Shown here: one piece after another, positions 29,501 to 36,821 of the stretch | How positions within the stretch are numbered: position 1 is the first letter of the stretch | How the letters are laid out: each line of letters opens with the position of its first letter | Assembly: GCA_016709725.1 (NCBI GenBank) | Contig: JADJMG010000006.1 | Coordinates: 248,001-312,000, forward strand | Source of the DNA: Bacteroidota bacterium | GTDB lineage: Bacteria > Bacteroidota > Bacteroidia > AKYH767-A > OLB10 | Direction: 5' to 3' | Length of the DNA: 64,000 nt | Position numbers and translations under genes: made by a program | Notes under the pieces: model-generated | What the model saw: only the letters and a program-made list of their open reading frames with translations | Database searches by the model: none | Told to the model about the DNA's origin: nothing

Positions 29501-30698
29501 GTGGAGATTAAATGGAATTGATTTGTCTGGCGAAACAGCTTCTTCCTATGTTGCCACACAAACTGGTAATTATGATGTGGTGTCGAATTTCGCCGCAGTT
29601 GGAAGCCAACAATTTTCTACTGCAGTTCCTGCTGTAATACCAGATAATAGTTGTACAGGTGTAGCAAGTCCTATTATTGTAAGCGGATACACGTCATCGA
29701 TTCCTACATCAAGCATATATGTTCAATTGAATTTAACGCATACTTATGTTGGAGATTTGGATATATTTCTCGAAAGTTCATCAGGAGAAAGATTAGGACT
29801 TAGCGATCAAACTGGGAATGCCGGTAATGGTGGTGTTAATTTTATAAATACAGTTTTTGCAGATTCGGGAGCTACAATTCTGCCTACAACGGGTGCTCCT
29901 TATTCAGACTTATATAAACCATGGAACGCCATTTTTACAGTGAATTCATGTGCATTAACAACTACGCATACAAGCTTTGCTTCATTGGGGGGAGGTAGTT
30001 TAAATCCGAATGGAACTCGGCATTTGAAAGTGTACGATAGAGCAGGCGTCGATACAGGGAGAGTAGTGAATTGGTCTATTTATTTTCCTGGAGTGAGTGG
30101 CTCGTGTTCGTCTGTTTCAAATGTGCTTTCGGTGGATGTTATTTCACCTATTACGTTTACTTCCTTTAATCCAAGTAGTGGAAATGTTGGAAATGCGATT
30201 TCTTTAGTAGGAACTCAAATGAATACTTTAACAAGTGTTTTATTTAATGGTGTAAACGCAGCATTTGTAGTAGTTAGTAATACTGAATTATCAGCTACTG
30301 TTCCTGCTGGAGCAACTTCAGGTGTTATCACATTGGTAGGGCCTTGTAATTCGATGAATTCAAGTAGTTCGTTTACTGTAAATACAGGAAGCTCAAATTT
30401 AAATTTATATGTAGCAATAGAAGGATTTTATATCGGTGGTGGAAACATGATTGGAGTCATATCGTCATCAGTAAGCGATACCGTAACTGTTCAACTTAGA
30501 AATACATCATCGCCATATAGCGTTGCGTATACTACAACTGTTACTTTGAACGTGAATGGTCAAGCCTCTATCATTATTCCTGCTCCTTATAGTGGAAATT
30601 CGTATTATATTGCTGTAAAGCATCGTAACTCCCTCGAAACATGGAGTAAGTTTCCTGTGTTGATGTCGCCCGTTGTAAATTTCACGTTTAAGAATTAA
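26556..30698 (+). CDS. Secreted reprolysin-like zinc metalloprotease with P domain and IPT/TIG domain
   Basis: 1380 residues from the ATG at 26556, which starts a clear signal peptide (ending FSFVNAQ); an upstream TTG frame is rejected for lacking one. The propeptide is followed by a metzincin catalytic domain: zinc site HEMGHQFGGSH at residues 351-361 and a downstream Met-turn candidate (TIMAYAGICG). Then two or three PKD-like units, a proprotein-convertase P domain (LTHTYVGDLDIFLESSSG...), an IPT/TIG unit (ITFTSFNPSSGNVGNAISLVG) and a beta-rich C-terminal unit (LNLYVAIEGFYIGGG). It lacks a canonical T9SS sorting domain: it ends in VVNFTFKN. Predicted extracellular protease, substrate unknown. 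Confidence 0.9.
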   Translation: MKAKLLSVNYVLSILSFLMFFFNGFSFVNAQENRVYWQTIPKSSLINLNSRYALPEKFVTLQCNTNLIRQQLSVAPMEFTSGALNSTVTFKIHMPDGNILSFKMVESMVMDPVLATQFPSIKTYSGQGIEERDAILKVSISPIGFHAMILSPKGNVFIDPLEPGNTNDYIVYFRNDFKEYRSFNCELDSLPINKSRSYQQIATGQANKTHGTQLRNYRLALACTGEYAAYYGGTTSGAMAGMVATMNRVNGIYESEVSVRMTMVANNNLLIYTNASTDPFTNTNGSTMLGQNITNCNTVIGSANYDIGHVFSTGGGGVAYLGVPCTSNKAGGVTGSGSPVGDAFDVDYVAHEMGHQFGGSHTFNATTSSCGGGNRSASAAYEPGSGITIMAYAGICGATNNLAPNSIAYFHTHSFDQITNYITTGSGNTCPTTTATGNTPPTVTPDGLNYYIPYLTPFSLNATGSDPNGDALTYSWEEYDLGAAGNWNAPVGDAPIFRPFPPTSTGTRIFPKISDIVNNATTIGEILPSYARVLKFKVTARDNRVNGGGVNRIDANVLVNVINTGAAFTVTAPNTAVTWATGATANVTWNVSSTNIAPISCANVNILLSTDGGYTYPITLLSNTPNDGSENITVPGNVTSTARVKVEGAGNIFFDISNVNFNIIAGGGVLTTISTDPISPLNLCPGQALTVGFAGNGNANAGNVYTAQLSSSIGSFASPTNIGTLSSTSSSGSISCIIPGGSIAGTAYRIRVVSSLPSVVGLDNGANLIMIGTLGATGTISGPSSVCQGQNGVVYSTTAVSNASSYAWSLPIGFTITSGSGTNSITVSIAANASSGSISVTPSNICTTGSTSNAYSVSVSPLPSTAGVLSGITSVCQGDQNIIYSVPSILFATSYSWSLPVGFSIVGTPTNSITVNVAPGAASGTISVYGVNSCGNGGPSSLAIAVNSAPSAAILSAGGPLTVCSPNTVSMSFSPSVGVDYQWRLNGIDLSGETASSYVATQTGNYDVVSNFAAVGSQQFSTAVPAVIPDNSCTGVASPIIVSGYTSSIPTSSIYVQLNLTHTYVGDLDIFLESSSGERLGLSDQTGNAGNGGVNFINTVFADSGATILPTTGAPYSDLYKPWNAIFTVNSCALTTTHTSFASLGGGSLNPNGTRHLKVYDRAGVDTGRVVNWSIYFPGVSGSCSSVSNVLSVDVISPITFTSFNPSSGNVGNAISLVGTQMNTLTSVLFNGVNAAFVVVSNTELSATVPAGATSGVITLVGPCNSMNSSSSFTVNTGSSNLNLYVAIEGFYIGGGNMIGVISSSVSDTVTVQLRNTSSPYSVAYTTTVTLNVNGQASIIIPAPYSGNSYYIAVKHRNSLETWSKFPVLMSPVVNFTFKN

Positions 30699-30700
30699 TT

Positions 30701-30765
30701 GTGAATTGTGAATTGTGAATGGTGAATCAGGATTTAATTCTTAATTCTTAATTCTTAATTCTTAA
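30701..30765. repeat. Second heptamer-repeat element between convergent genes
   Basis: Four GTGAATT-type units (30701-30728) followed by four TTCTTAA units (30738-30765), again in 7-bp register. It fills the gap between the convergent metalloprotease and YebC genes. G-T pairing allows a weak AT-rich hairpin between the two blocks. Confidence 0.8.
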
Positions 30766-30770
30766 TTAAA

Positions 30771-31484
30771 TCAATCTTCCTTCATATTGTGAAAAACATT
30801 CTGCACATCATCATCTTCTTCCAATCTGTCCAATAAATTTTGCAAATCTTTTTGTTGGTCAGCGTTGAGTTCGGTAACTGTAGTTGGAATTCGATCAAGT
30901 TCTGCACTGATGATGGTGATTTTTTTCTCCTCCAATGCTTTTTGCATTTTGCCGTAATCCGTAAATGAAGTGGTCACGTAAATTCCATCTTCTCCCTCTT
31001 CTAATTCTTCGGCTCCGAAATCGATCAATTCAAATTCGAGTTCTTCAATATTTGATTTTCCTTTTTCAATGCAGAATATCCCTTTGCGATCGAATAGAAA
31101 ATCTAAGGACCCCGTTTTCCCCATAGCCCCATTGCAGCGATTAAAATGCATGCGAATGTTTGCAACGGTTCTTGTATTATTATCGGTAGCAGCTTCTACT
31201 ACTACGGCGATCCCATGCGGACCATAGCCTTCAAATACTACTTCTTCTAAAACTTTCTCGTCTTTGTGTGCCGCTCGTTGAATGGCAGCTTCTACGCGAT
31301 CCTTAGGCATGTTTAATGCCTTGGAATTTTGTATAACCATTCGCAAACGAGGATTGCCATCAGGATGTGGTCCACCTAGTTTTACGGCAATGGCAATTTC
31401 TTTTCCAATTCTGGTAAAAGCTTTAGAAGCTTTTGCATTGTTTGCAAACATTTTGTGTTTGCGTTTTTCAAATGCACGTCCCAT
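30771..31484 (-). CDS. YebC/PmpR family protein (DUF28)
   Basis: 237 residues, full length for the family. The start MGRAFEKRKHKMFANNAKASK replaces the usual GHSKW opening, as in many Bacteroidota members. It continues with the conserved NPRLRMVIQNSKALNMPKDRVEAAI and YGPHGIAVVVEAATDNNTRTV. YebC proteins bind ribosomes or DNA; recent work links the family to relief of ribosome stalling at proline-rich stretches, older work to transcription. It precedes ychF on the opposite side of a 38-bp gap in the same direction, so the two may be cotranscribed. Confidence 0.93.
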   Translation of the reverse strand: MGRAFEKRKHKMFANNAKASKAFTRIGKEIAIAVKLGGPHPDGNPRLRMVIQNSKALNMPKDRVEAAIQRAAHKDEKVLEEVVFEGYGPHGIAVVVEAATDNNTRTVANIRMHFNRCNGAMGKTGSLDFLFDRKGIFCIEKGKSNIEELEFELIDFGAEELEEGEDGIYVTTSFTDYGKMQKALEEKKITIISAELDRIPTTVTELNADQQKDLQNLLDRLEEDDDVQNVFHNMKED

Positions 31485-31522
31485 ATTGAATAAACTATTT
31501 TTTTAGTGATGATTTGCTTTAA

Positions 31523-32620
31523 TTAAACATTAAATCTAAAATGCATGATGTCTCCATCTTGCACTACATATTCTTTTCCTTCCACACTTAATTTTCCCAC
31601 TTCTTTGCAGGCTTGTTCAGAACCGAGAGAAATAAAATCGTTGTATTGCATTACTTCAGCACGAATGAATCCTTTTTCAAAATCGGTGTGAATTACTCCA
31701 GCTGCCTGCGGTGCAGTCATACCTTGGTGGATAGTCCAAGCTCTCACTTCTTTAACACCAACCGTAAAATAGGTTTGTAATTGTAAAAGTTGGTATGCCG
31801 ATTTAATTAATTTACTTACTCCCGATTCAGTCAATCCTAAATCAGAAAGAAAGGCAATGCGGTCTTCATAGCTCTCTAATTCTGCAATATCAGCTTCAAT
31901 AGCAGCAGCGATTACAATGATTTCTGCATTTTCATTTTTAACTTTCTCGCGCACCATGTCAACGTATTTATTTCCGTTCACCACAGATCCTTCATCAACA
32001 TTGCAAACATACATCACAGGCTTTGCTGTAAGTAACCATAAGTCTGAAACGATTTCCCAATCTGTTTCTGAAAGTGGTGCCGATCTCGCCGATTCCCCTT
32101 TTTCAAGATGCGCTTTTAATGTTTGATATATTTCAAAAGTTTTTTCGCGTCTTTATCGATTCCAATCTTAGCAACTTTTTCGATACGTTGCATTCTTTTT
32201 CGATGGTTTCGAGGTCTTTTAATTGCAATTCGAAGTCGATCGTTTCTTTGTCACGTACTGGATTTACACTTCCATCTACATGCACAACATTAGGATCATC
32301 AAAACATCGAAGCACGTAAAATTGCATCTGTTTCACGAATGTTTCCTAAAAAACTGATTACCTAATCCTTCCCCTTTGCTGGCACCTTTAACAAGTCCAG
32401 CTATATCTACTATTTCTACAATAGTGGGAACTACTTTTTGTGGATTTACTAATCCTTCTAAAATTTTTAATCTATCATCTGGTACCGTGATTACACCAAT
32501 ATTGGGTTCGATGGTACAAAATGGAAAATTGGCCGCTTGTGCTTTCGCATTGGAAAGACAATTAAATAATGTCGACTTCCCGACGTTTGGAAGTCCTACA
32601 ATTCCACATTTTAATCCCAT
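31523..32620 (-). CDS. ychF: Redox-regulated ATPase/GTPase YchF (OBG family), multiply frameshifted
   Basis: About 366 residues expected. The start MGLKCGIVGLPNVGKSTLF contains the P-loop; VEIVDIAGLVKGASKGEGLGNQF carries the G2/G3 region; the C-terminal TGS-type domain ends YVVQDGDIMHFRFNV. At least four breaks lie in this conserved gene: an extra base in the A6 run at 32348-32353, two bases missing near 32315-32322 (should read AI-L-YVLRCFDD), one missing in the T5 run at 32196-32200 and one missing in the T6 run at 32140-32145. Restoring them gives an uninterrupted family protein. I regard it as an intact gene with poor consensus quality. ATG at 32620 chosen because it begins the P-loop domain. 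Confidence 0.93.
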
Positions 32621-32643
32621 AATCGCTTTTCTGAATAAGGGGG

Positions 32644-32673
32644 CAAAGTTAATGCTTATACCGACGCTACAAA
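32644..32673 (-). promoter_or_regulatory. Promoter of ychF
   Basis: Minus-strand TAACTTTG (32651-32644, exact TAnnTTTG) with TTTG at 32673-32670, 18 nt apart. The box ends 23 nt before the ATG at 32620. Confidence 0.65.
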
Positions 32674-32818
32674 TGAAATTGTTTGTTATTAAGCTTAAGT
32701 TAATGTAGGTCGGCATTATATAGTAGATTTATTGGTCTAGAATTAATAGTAATTGGTTATATTTTGTGCTTATAAGCTTTATACTTGTAGTGTTTTTTAA
32801 TTAAAATTGCCCAAGGTA

Positions 32819-34024
32819 ATGATCGAAAATAGAAGTAGTTTAAGTTTTTGGGAGCGTCAAACTTATTTTGAAGGTGTTGATTTGCTGATTGTTGGGGCTG
32901 GAATTGTAGGCTTAAACGCTGCAAGGGCTGCACAACAGTTAAAACCGCATTGGAAAATTTTAGTAGTAGATAGAGGTCGAATTTTGCCATATGGGGCCAG
33001 TACTAGAAATGCTGGCTTTGCTTGCTTTGGAAGTATGACTGAATTATTGGATGACTTAAAAAACACTTCTGAAAAGGAGGTGTTCGATCTGGTTCAGAAG
33101 AGATGGGAAGGTCTTCAAAAATTAAGAGCTGTCCTAGGTGACGATAATTTAGGTTATGAAGAATTAGGCGGTTATGAATTGTTCACTCCTCAAGAGGAAG
33201 AGATATGGAAGGATTGTTTAGATAAGATGGATGGATTTAATCAACATTAGCATCCATCAGCGGAATGAAAAAATACGTATCAAAAGCCTCTACTGAAATT
33301 GATAAATTCGGATTTGCAGGAGTAAAAAATCTAATCAAGAATTGCGGCGAAGGTCAAATTGATACAGGTAAAATGATGAAGAGTTTACTTTCGTTGGTTC
33401 GAATTAAAAATATTGAAGTGTTGAATGGTATTGAAATTAAAGGATGGTATCATAAAGAAGAATGTTTGTTAGTTGAAACAGGCAATGGATTTAGTATTCC
33501 TACGCAACAACTTTTAATTACGACCAATGCTTTCGCAAAACAGTTGTTGCCCGATGCATTGGTTGAGCCAGGGCGAGCGCAAGTGTTGATCACAAAGCCT
33601 ATTCCTCATCTCAAAGTGAAAGGTACTTTTCATTATGAAAAAGGCTATTTCTATTTTAGAAATGTTGGCAATCGAATCTTGTTCGGAGGAGGAAGAAATC
33701 TTGATTTTAAGACGGAGAACACTTTTGAGTTTGGACTCACATCCACCGTGCAAAACCATCTTGAAAAACTTTTGTCGACAATGATATTGCCAAATCAACC
33801 CCTTGAAATTGATCAGCGCTGGAGTGGCATTATGGGATTAGGTCCTGTAAAATCTTCTATTATAAAAAGAGTAGAAGAACGGATATGCTGTGCCGTTAAA
33901 GGGAGAAGGAAAAGAAAAGATTATTATAGTTAGATATTTTTTCAAAGCCGTTAGGATGGGCGGGATGGGTGTTGCCATCGGAACTCAGGTAGGTGAAGAT
34001 GCAGCACATCTTGTTTGTGATTAA
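32819..34024 (+). CDS. FAD-dependent oxidoreductase, D-amino-acid/glycine oxidase (DAO) family, interrupted
   Basis: Flavoenzyme that would oxidise a secondary or D-amine. The FAD-binding fold is at the N-terminus: LLIVGAGIVGLNAARAAQQ, then ILVVDRGRILPYGASTRNAGFACFGS. The C-terminal half has EPGRAQVLITKPIP, NRILFGGGRNLD and QRWSGIMGLG, typical of DAO proteins. The frame breaks near 33247 (one T missing in CATTAGC; repaired it reads LASISGMKKYVS). The end is interrupted by 55 bp between two copies of GCCGTTA (33892-33898 and 33947-33953); removing exactly 55 bp joins CCAV to RMGGMGVAIGTQVGED and the TAA at 34022-34024. Start at ATG 32819. Substrate unknown. Confidence 0.85.
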
Positions 34025-34048
34025 TTGAAAAGAAACAATTTTTTTATC

Positions 34049-34933
34049 TTAAGCTTCGTAGAACTTAATATTATGTTCTCGTAAAAAGTTTTTAATGATA
34101 CCAACATGCACACATTGGCCTACATGTAAAAACGGAGTATTTGTCACTCTTTTTGAAGAGGGTCCATTCGGTATTTCATGATTTTCTAAATCGAATCCCA
34201 AATGTAAATGTCGGGTTGAACTTTGCATCCCATATACTATTCCGTCAGTATCAAATAAAGGTCCGCCACTTTGTCCTCTTAATCCAGGTGAACTCAATTC
34301 AATGCCCGCTATCAAACCATGTTGTTTAATCAATCGGGTAATAATTCCCTCAATAGGAAATGAAGGCGTTCTTGGATTTCCTTCTCTCGTCCATTCAATA
34401 TCATCCTTTTGATAATTGTATGTGTAATTGCTGAACTCCGGAAATGGATAACCAAATCGACACATCATGCGACCAGGTTTAGCCATTTGGTCATCGGCTA
34501 AGAATCGGGCATGGTTGTGATAATAGTGCTGAGTAAACCCTTTGAATTTAATGATGGCTAAATCCACTAATGGGTGTATAAAACATTCATATCCAGATAT
34601 TTTATCAAAACAGTCGGCAAAGAAACGTTTAGCTTGAATAACGGTTTCAGGGGTATATTTATTCGACAATTCCAATTCTTTCATATTGGATTCAAATTTC
34701 TCGTCTTTATTTAATCGAAATCGAGCTTGGGTAAAAAGTAAATATTGTTGATTTATTTTTTCTGATTGAAGGATTTGTTCGGCTACATGTCGGCACGTTA
34801 TAGCTACACCTTCTTCATTGACAAAGGATAGAGTAGAAGCTCCTGGGAACACTTTACTCGATCCATAAGTACGCATAATCGTGTGGATAGGCCGAGTAAA
34901 ACGGTTGATTTCTTCAATGGCTTTAACAAACAT
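34049..34933 (-). CDS. Trypsin-like serine protease (S1/chymotrypsin-fold)
   Basis: 294 residues without a signal peptide, so probably cytoplasmic. The triad can be placed: His in ITCRHVAEQIL (about residue 49), Asp in PLVDLAIIKFKG (about 124) and Ser in RGQSGGPLFDTDG (GxSGG). Extra sequence between His and Asp (about 55-115) is longer than in minimal trypsins. No PDZ domain. Transcribed convergently with the oxidoreductase gene and divergently from the DUF4199 gene. The partner or substrate is unknown. Cytoplasmic S1 proteases in bacteria are sometimes linked to defence or stress, but no neighbour supports that here. Confidence 0.82.
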   Translation of the reverse strand: MFVKAIEEINRFTRPIHTIMRTYGSSKVFPGASTLSFVNEEGVAITCRHVAEQILQSEKINQQYLLFTQARFRLNKDEKFESNMKELELSNKYTPETVIQAKRFFADCFDKISGYECFIHPLVDLAIIKFKGFTQHYYHNHARFLADDQMAKPGRMMCRFGYPFPEFSNYTYNYQKDDIEWTREGNPRTPSFPIEGIITRLIKQHGLIAGIELSSPGLRGQSGGPLFDTDGIVYGMQSSTRHLHLGFDLENHEIPNGPSSKRVTNTPFLHVGQCVHVGIIKNFLREHNIKFYEA

Positions 34934-34991
34934 AAATTTGTTCTTTGTTCAGAAAGACTTTTCTTTGATGTAAAATTAAGCAACATAAACC

Positions 34992-35501
34992 ATGAAAATT
35001 GCACTTAAGTACGCTTTAATATACAGCGGTATTAACATTGTTTGGGGTCTTTTAATGTTTGTTACCGACCTTACGCGCTCCGATATGAGTTGGGTTTTTA
35101 ACATTTTAAGTATGGCAATTCCAGTGATCTGTATTGTATTTGCCACAAAGGAATATAAAGCGACCATTGGAAATGGCTGGATGAAGTTTTCGGATGTATT
35201 TAAGCAAGGGTTGTTAATATTCGTCATTGGTGGGATTATTACTGCGGCTTACACGGTTTTGTATGTGACTGTGATTGATCCGGAGTTCATGACATTTATT
35301 CAAGAAAAGCAAATGAATAAAATGTTGGAAATGGGAATGCCGGAGGAGCAGGTAGAACAACAACTCAATATGAGCGCAAAATTCCAAACTCCATTTTGGA
35401 TGTTCACCTGGACACTTTTAGGAACACTCTTAATTGGTACGTTAATCTCTTTAATTATGGCTGCCGTTTTAAAGAAGCCCAATCCAGAAGAGATTGCTTA
35501 G
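34992..35501 (+). CDS. DUF4199 family membrane protein
   Basis: 169 residues with four hydrophobic helices (about 4-25, 33-52, 72-95 and 130-158). The layout, including the soluble segment between helices 3 and 4 (EFMTFIQEKQMNKMLEMG) and the conserved DVFKQG phrase, is that of DUF4199, a Bacteroidota-restricted family of unknown role. Single gene, convergent with rocD. Confidence 0.85.
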   Translation: MKIALKYALIYSGINIVWGLLMFVTDLTRSDMSWVFNILSMAIPVICIVFATKEYKATIGNGWMKFSDVFKQGLLIFVIGGIITAAYTVLYVTVIDPEFMTFIQEKQMNKMLEMGMPEEQVEQQLNMSAKFQTPFWMFTWTLLGTLLIGTLISLIMAAVLKKPNPEEIA

Positions 35502-35524
35502 TCAAAAATAAAAAAATAGTTTTT

Positions 35525-36754
35525 TTATAATCCTTCTATCGTTCTACGAATGATGGAACAACATTCTAATAATTGTTCTTCGTTGATGACAAGCGGTGGA
35601 GCAAATCGAATGATATCGCCATGCGTTGGTTTTGCTAGCAACCCGTTTTCTTTGAGTTTGAAGCAAACATCTAAAGCGCTAATTCCATCTTTCTCTTCAA
35701 TGATAACGGCGTTAAATAATCCTTTTCCTCTGATGAGCTTGATGCGATCTGATTTTATTTTTCGCATTTCGCTACGGAATAATTCGCCCAGCACTTCTGC
35801 ATTTTCTGCTAGTTTTTCATCCAACACCACATGCATAGCAGCCATAGCCACTTTACAAGCTAAAGGATTTCCACCGTAAGTTGAACCGTGTTCACCGGGA
35901 TGTATCGTTAGCATGATTTCATCGTTTGCCAACACGGCTGAAACGGGCATCACGCCTCCGGATAACGCTTTTCCTAAAATTAAAATATCTGGTTTTACAC
36001 CTTCATGATCACACGCCAACATTTTACCTGTACGTGCAATTCCAGTTTGTACTTCATCTGCTATGAACAAAACATTTTTCGCTTTACATAACGCACTTAT
36101 TTTTTTCAAATACCCTTCATCCGGAACAACAACACCTGCTTCACCTTGGATGGGTTCAACCATAAATGCAACTACATTGGGATCTTCAAAAGCTTTTTCT
36201 AGCGCTGGAATATCATTGTAAGGAACAATTTCGAAACCCGGCATGTACGGACCAAATCCAGTATAACTGGTTGGATCAGTACTTGCTGAGATAGCAGATA
36301 ATGTTCTACCCCAAAAATTTCCTTCTGCAAAAATTATTTTCGCTTCGTGCTTCTTTACTCCTTTCACATCATACCCCCAGCGACGTGCAAGTTTAAGCGC
36401 AGTCTCACCACCTTCTACACCTGTATTCATCGGCAAAAGTTTATCAAACCCAAAAAGTTGTGTCATGAATTCTTCGTATTCTCCTAAAACATCGTTGTGA
36501 AATGCCCTTGAAGTAAGCGTTAATTTAGAAGCTTGATCGATCAACGCTTGAATAATGCGAGGATGACAATGGCCTTGATTTACGGCGGAGTAGGCCGCTA
36601 AGAAATCATAATATCTTTTTCCTTCCACATCCCATAAAAACACACCTTCACCGCGGCTAATGACAACAGGTAGAGGGTGATAATTATGAGCTCCGTATTT
36701 ATTTTCAAGTTCAATGGCTTGCTCGCTGGTCAAGATGTTAGATTCGAATCGCAT
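35525..36754 (-). CDS. rocD: Ornithine--oxo-acid transaminase
   Basis: 409 residues, class III PLP-dependent aminotransferase that converts ornithine and 2-oxoglutarate to glutamate semialdehyde and glutamate. Motifs seen: NTGVEGGETALKLARRWGY, ADEVQTGIARTGKMLACDHE, and LGKALSGGVMPVSAVLAN, in which Lys forms the PLP aldimine. The sequence HPGEHGSTYGGNPLACKVAM is highly typical of RocD. No arginine-degradation partner is adjacent. It has its own promoter. Confidence 0.94.
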   Translation of the reverse strand: MRFESNILTSEQAIELENKYGAHNYHPLPVVISRGEGVFLWDVEGKRYYDFLAAYSAVNQGHCHPRIIQALIDQASKLTLTSRAFHNDVLGEYEEFMTQLFGFDKLLPMNTGVEGGETALKLARRWGYDVKGVKKHEAKIIFAEGNFWGRTLSAISASTDPTSYTGFGPYMPGFEIVPYNDIPALEKAFEDPNVVAFMVEPIQGEAGVVVPDEGYLKKISALCKAKNVLFIADEVQTGIARTGKMLACDHEGVKPDILILGKALSGGVMPVSAVLANDEIMLTIHPGEHGSTYGGNPLACKVAMAAMHVVLDEKLAENAEVLGELFRSEMRKIKSDRIKLIRGKGLFNAVIIEEKDGISALDVCFKLKENGLLAKPTHGDIIRFAPPLVINEEQLLECCSIIRRTIEGL

Positions 36755-36771
36755 GTTTTTCAGAATTAGTG

Positions 36772-36779
36772 CAAAGGTA
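36772..36779 (-). promoter_or_regulatory. -7 box for rocD
   Basis: Minus-strand TACCTTTG, exact match to TAnnTTTG, 17 nt before the ATG at 36754. Confidence 0.6.
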
Positions 36780-36821
36780 AGAAATCAGGAGTAGTGAACC
36801 TATCAAAAAAGATAACAAAAT

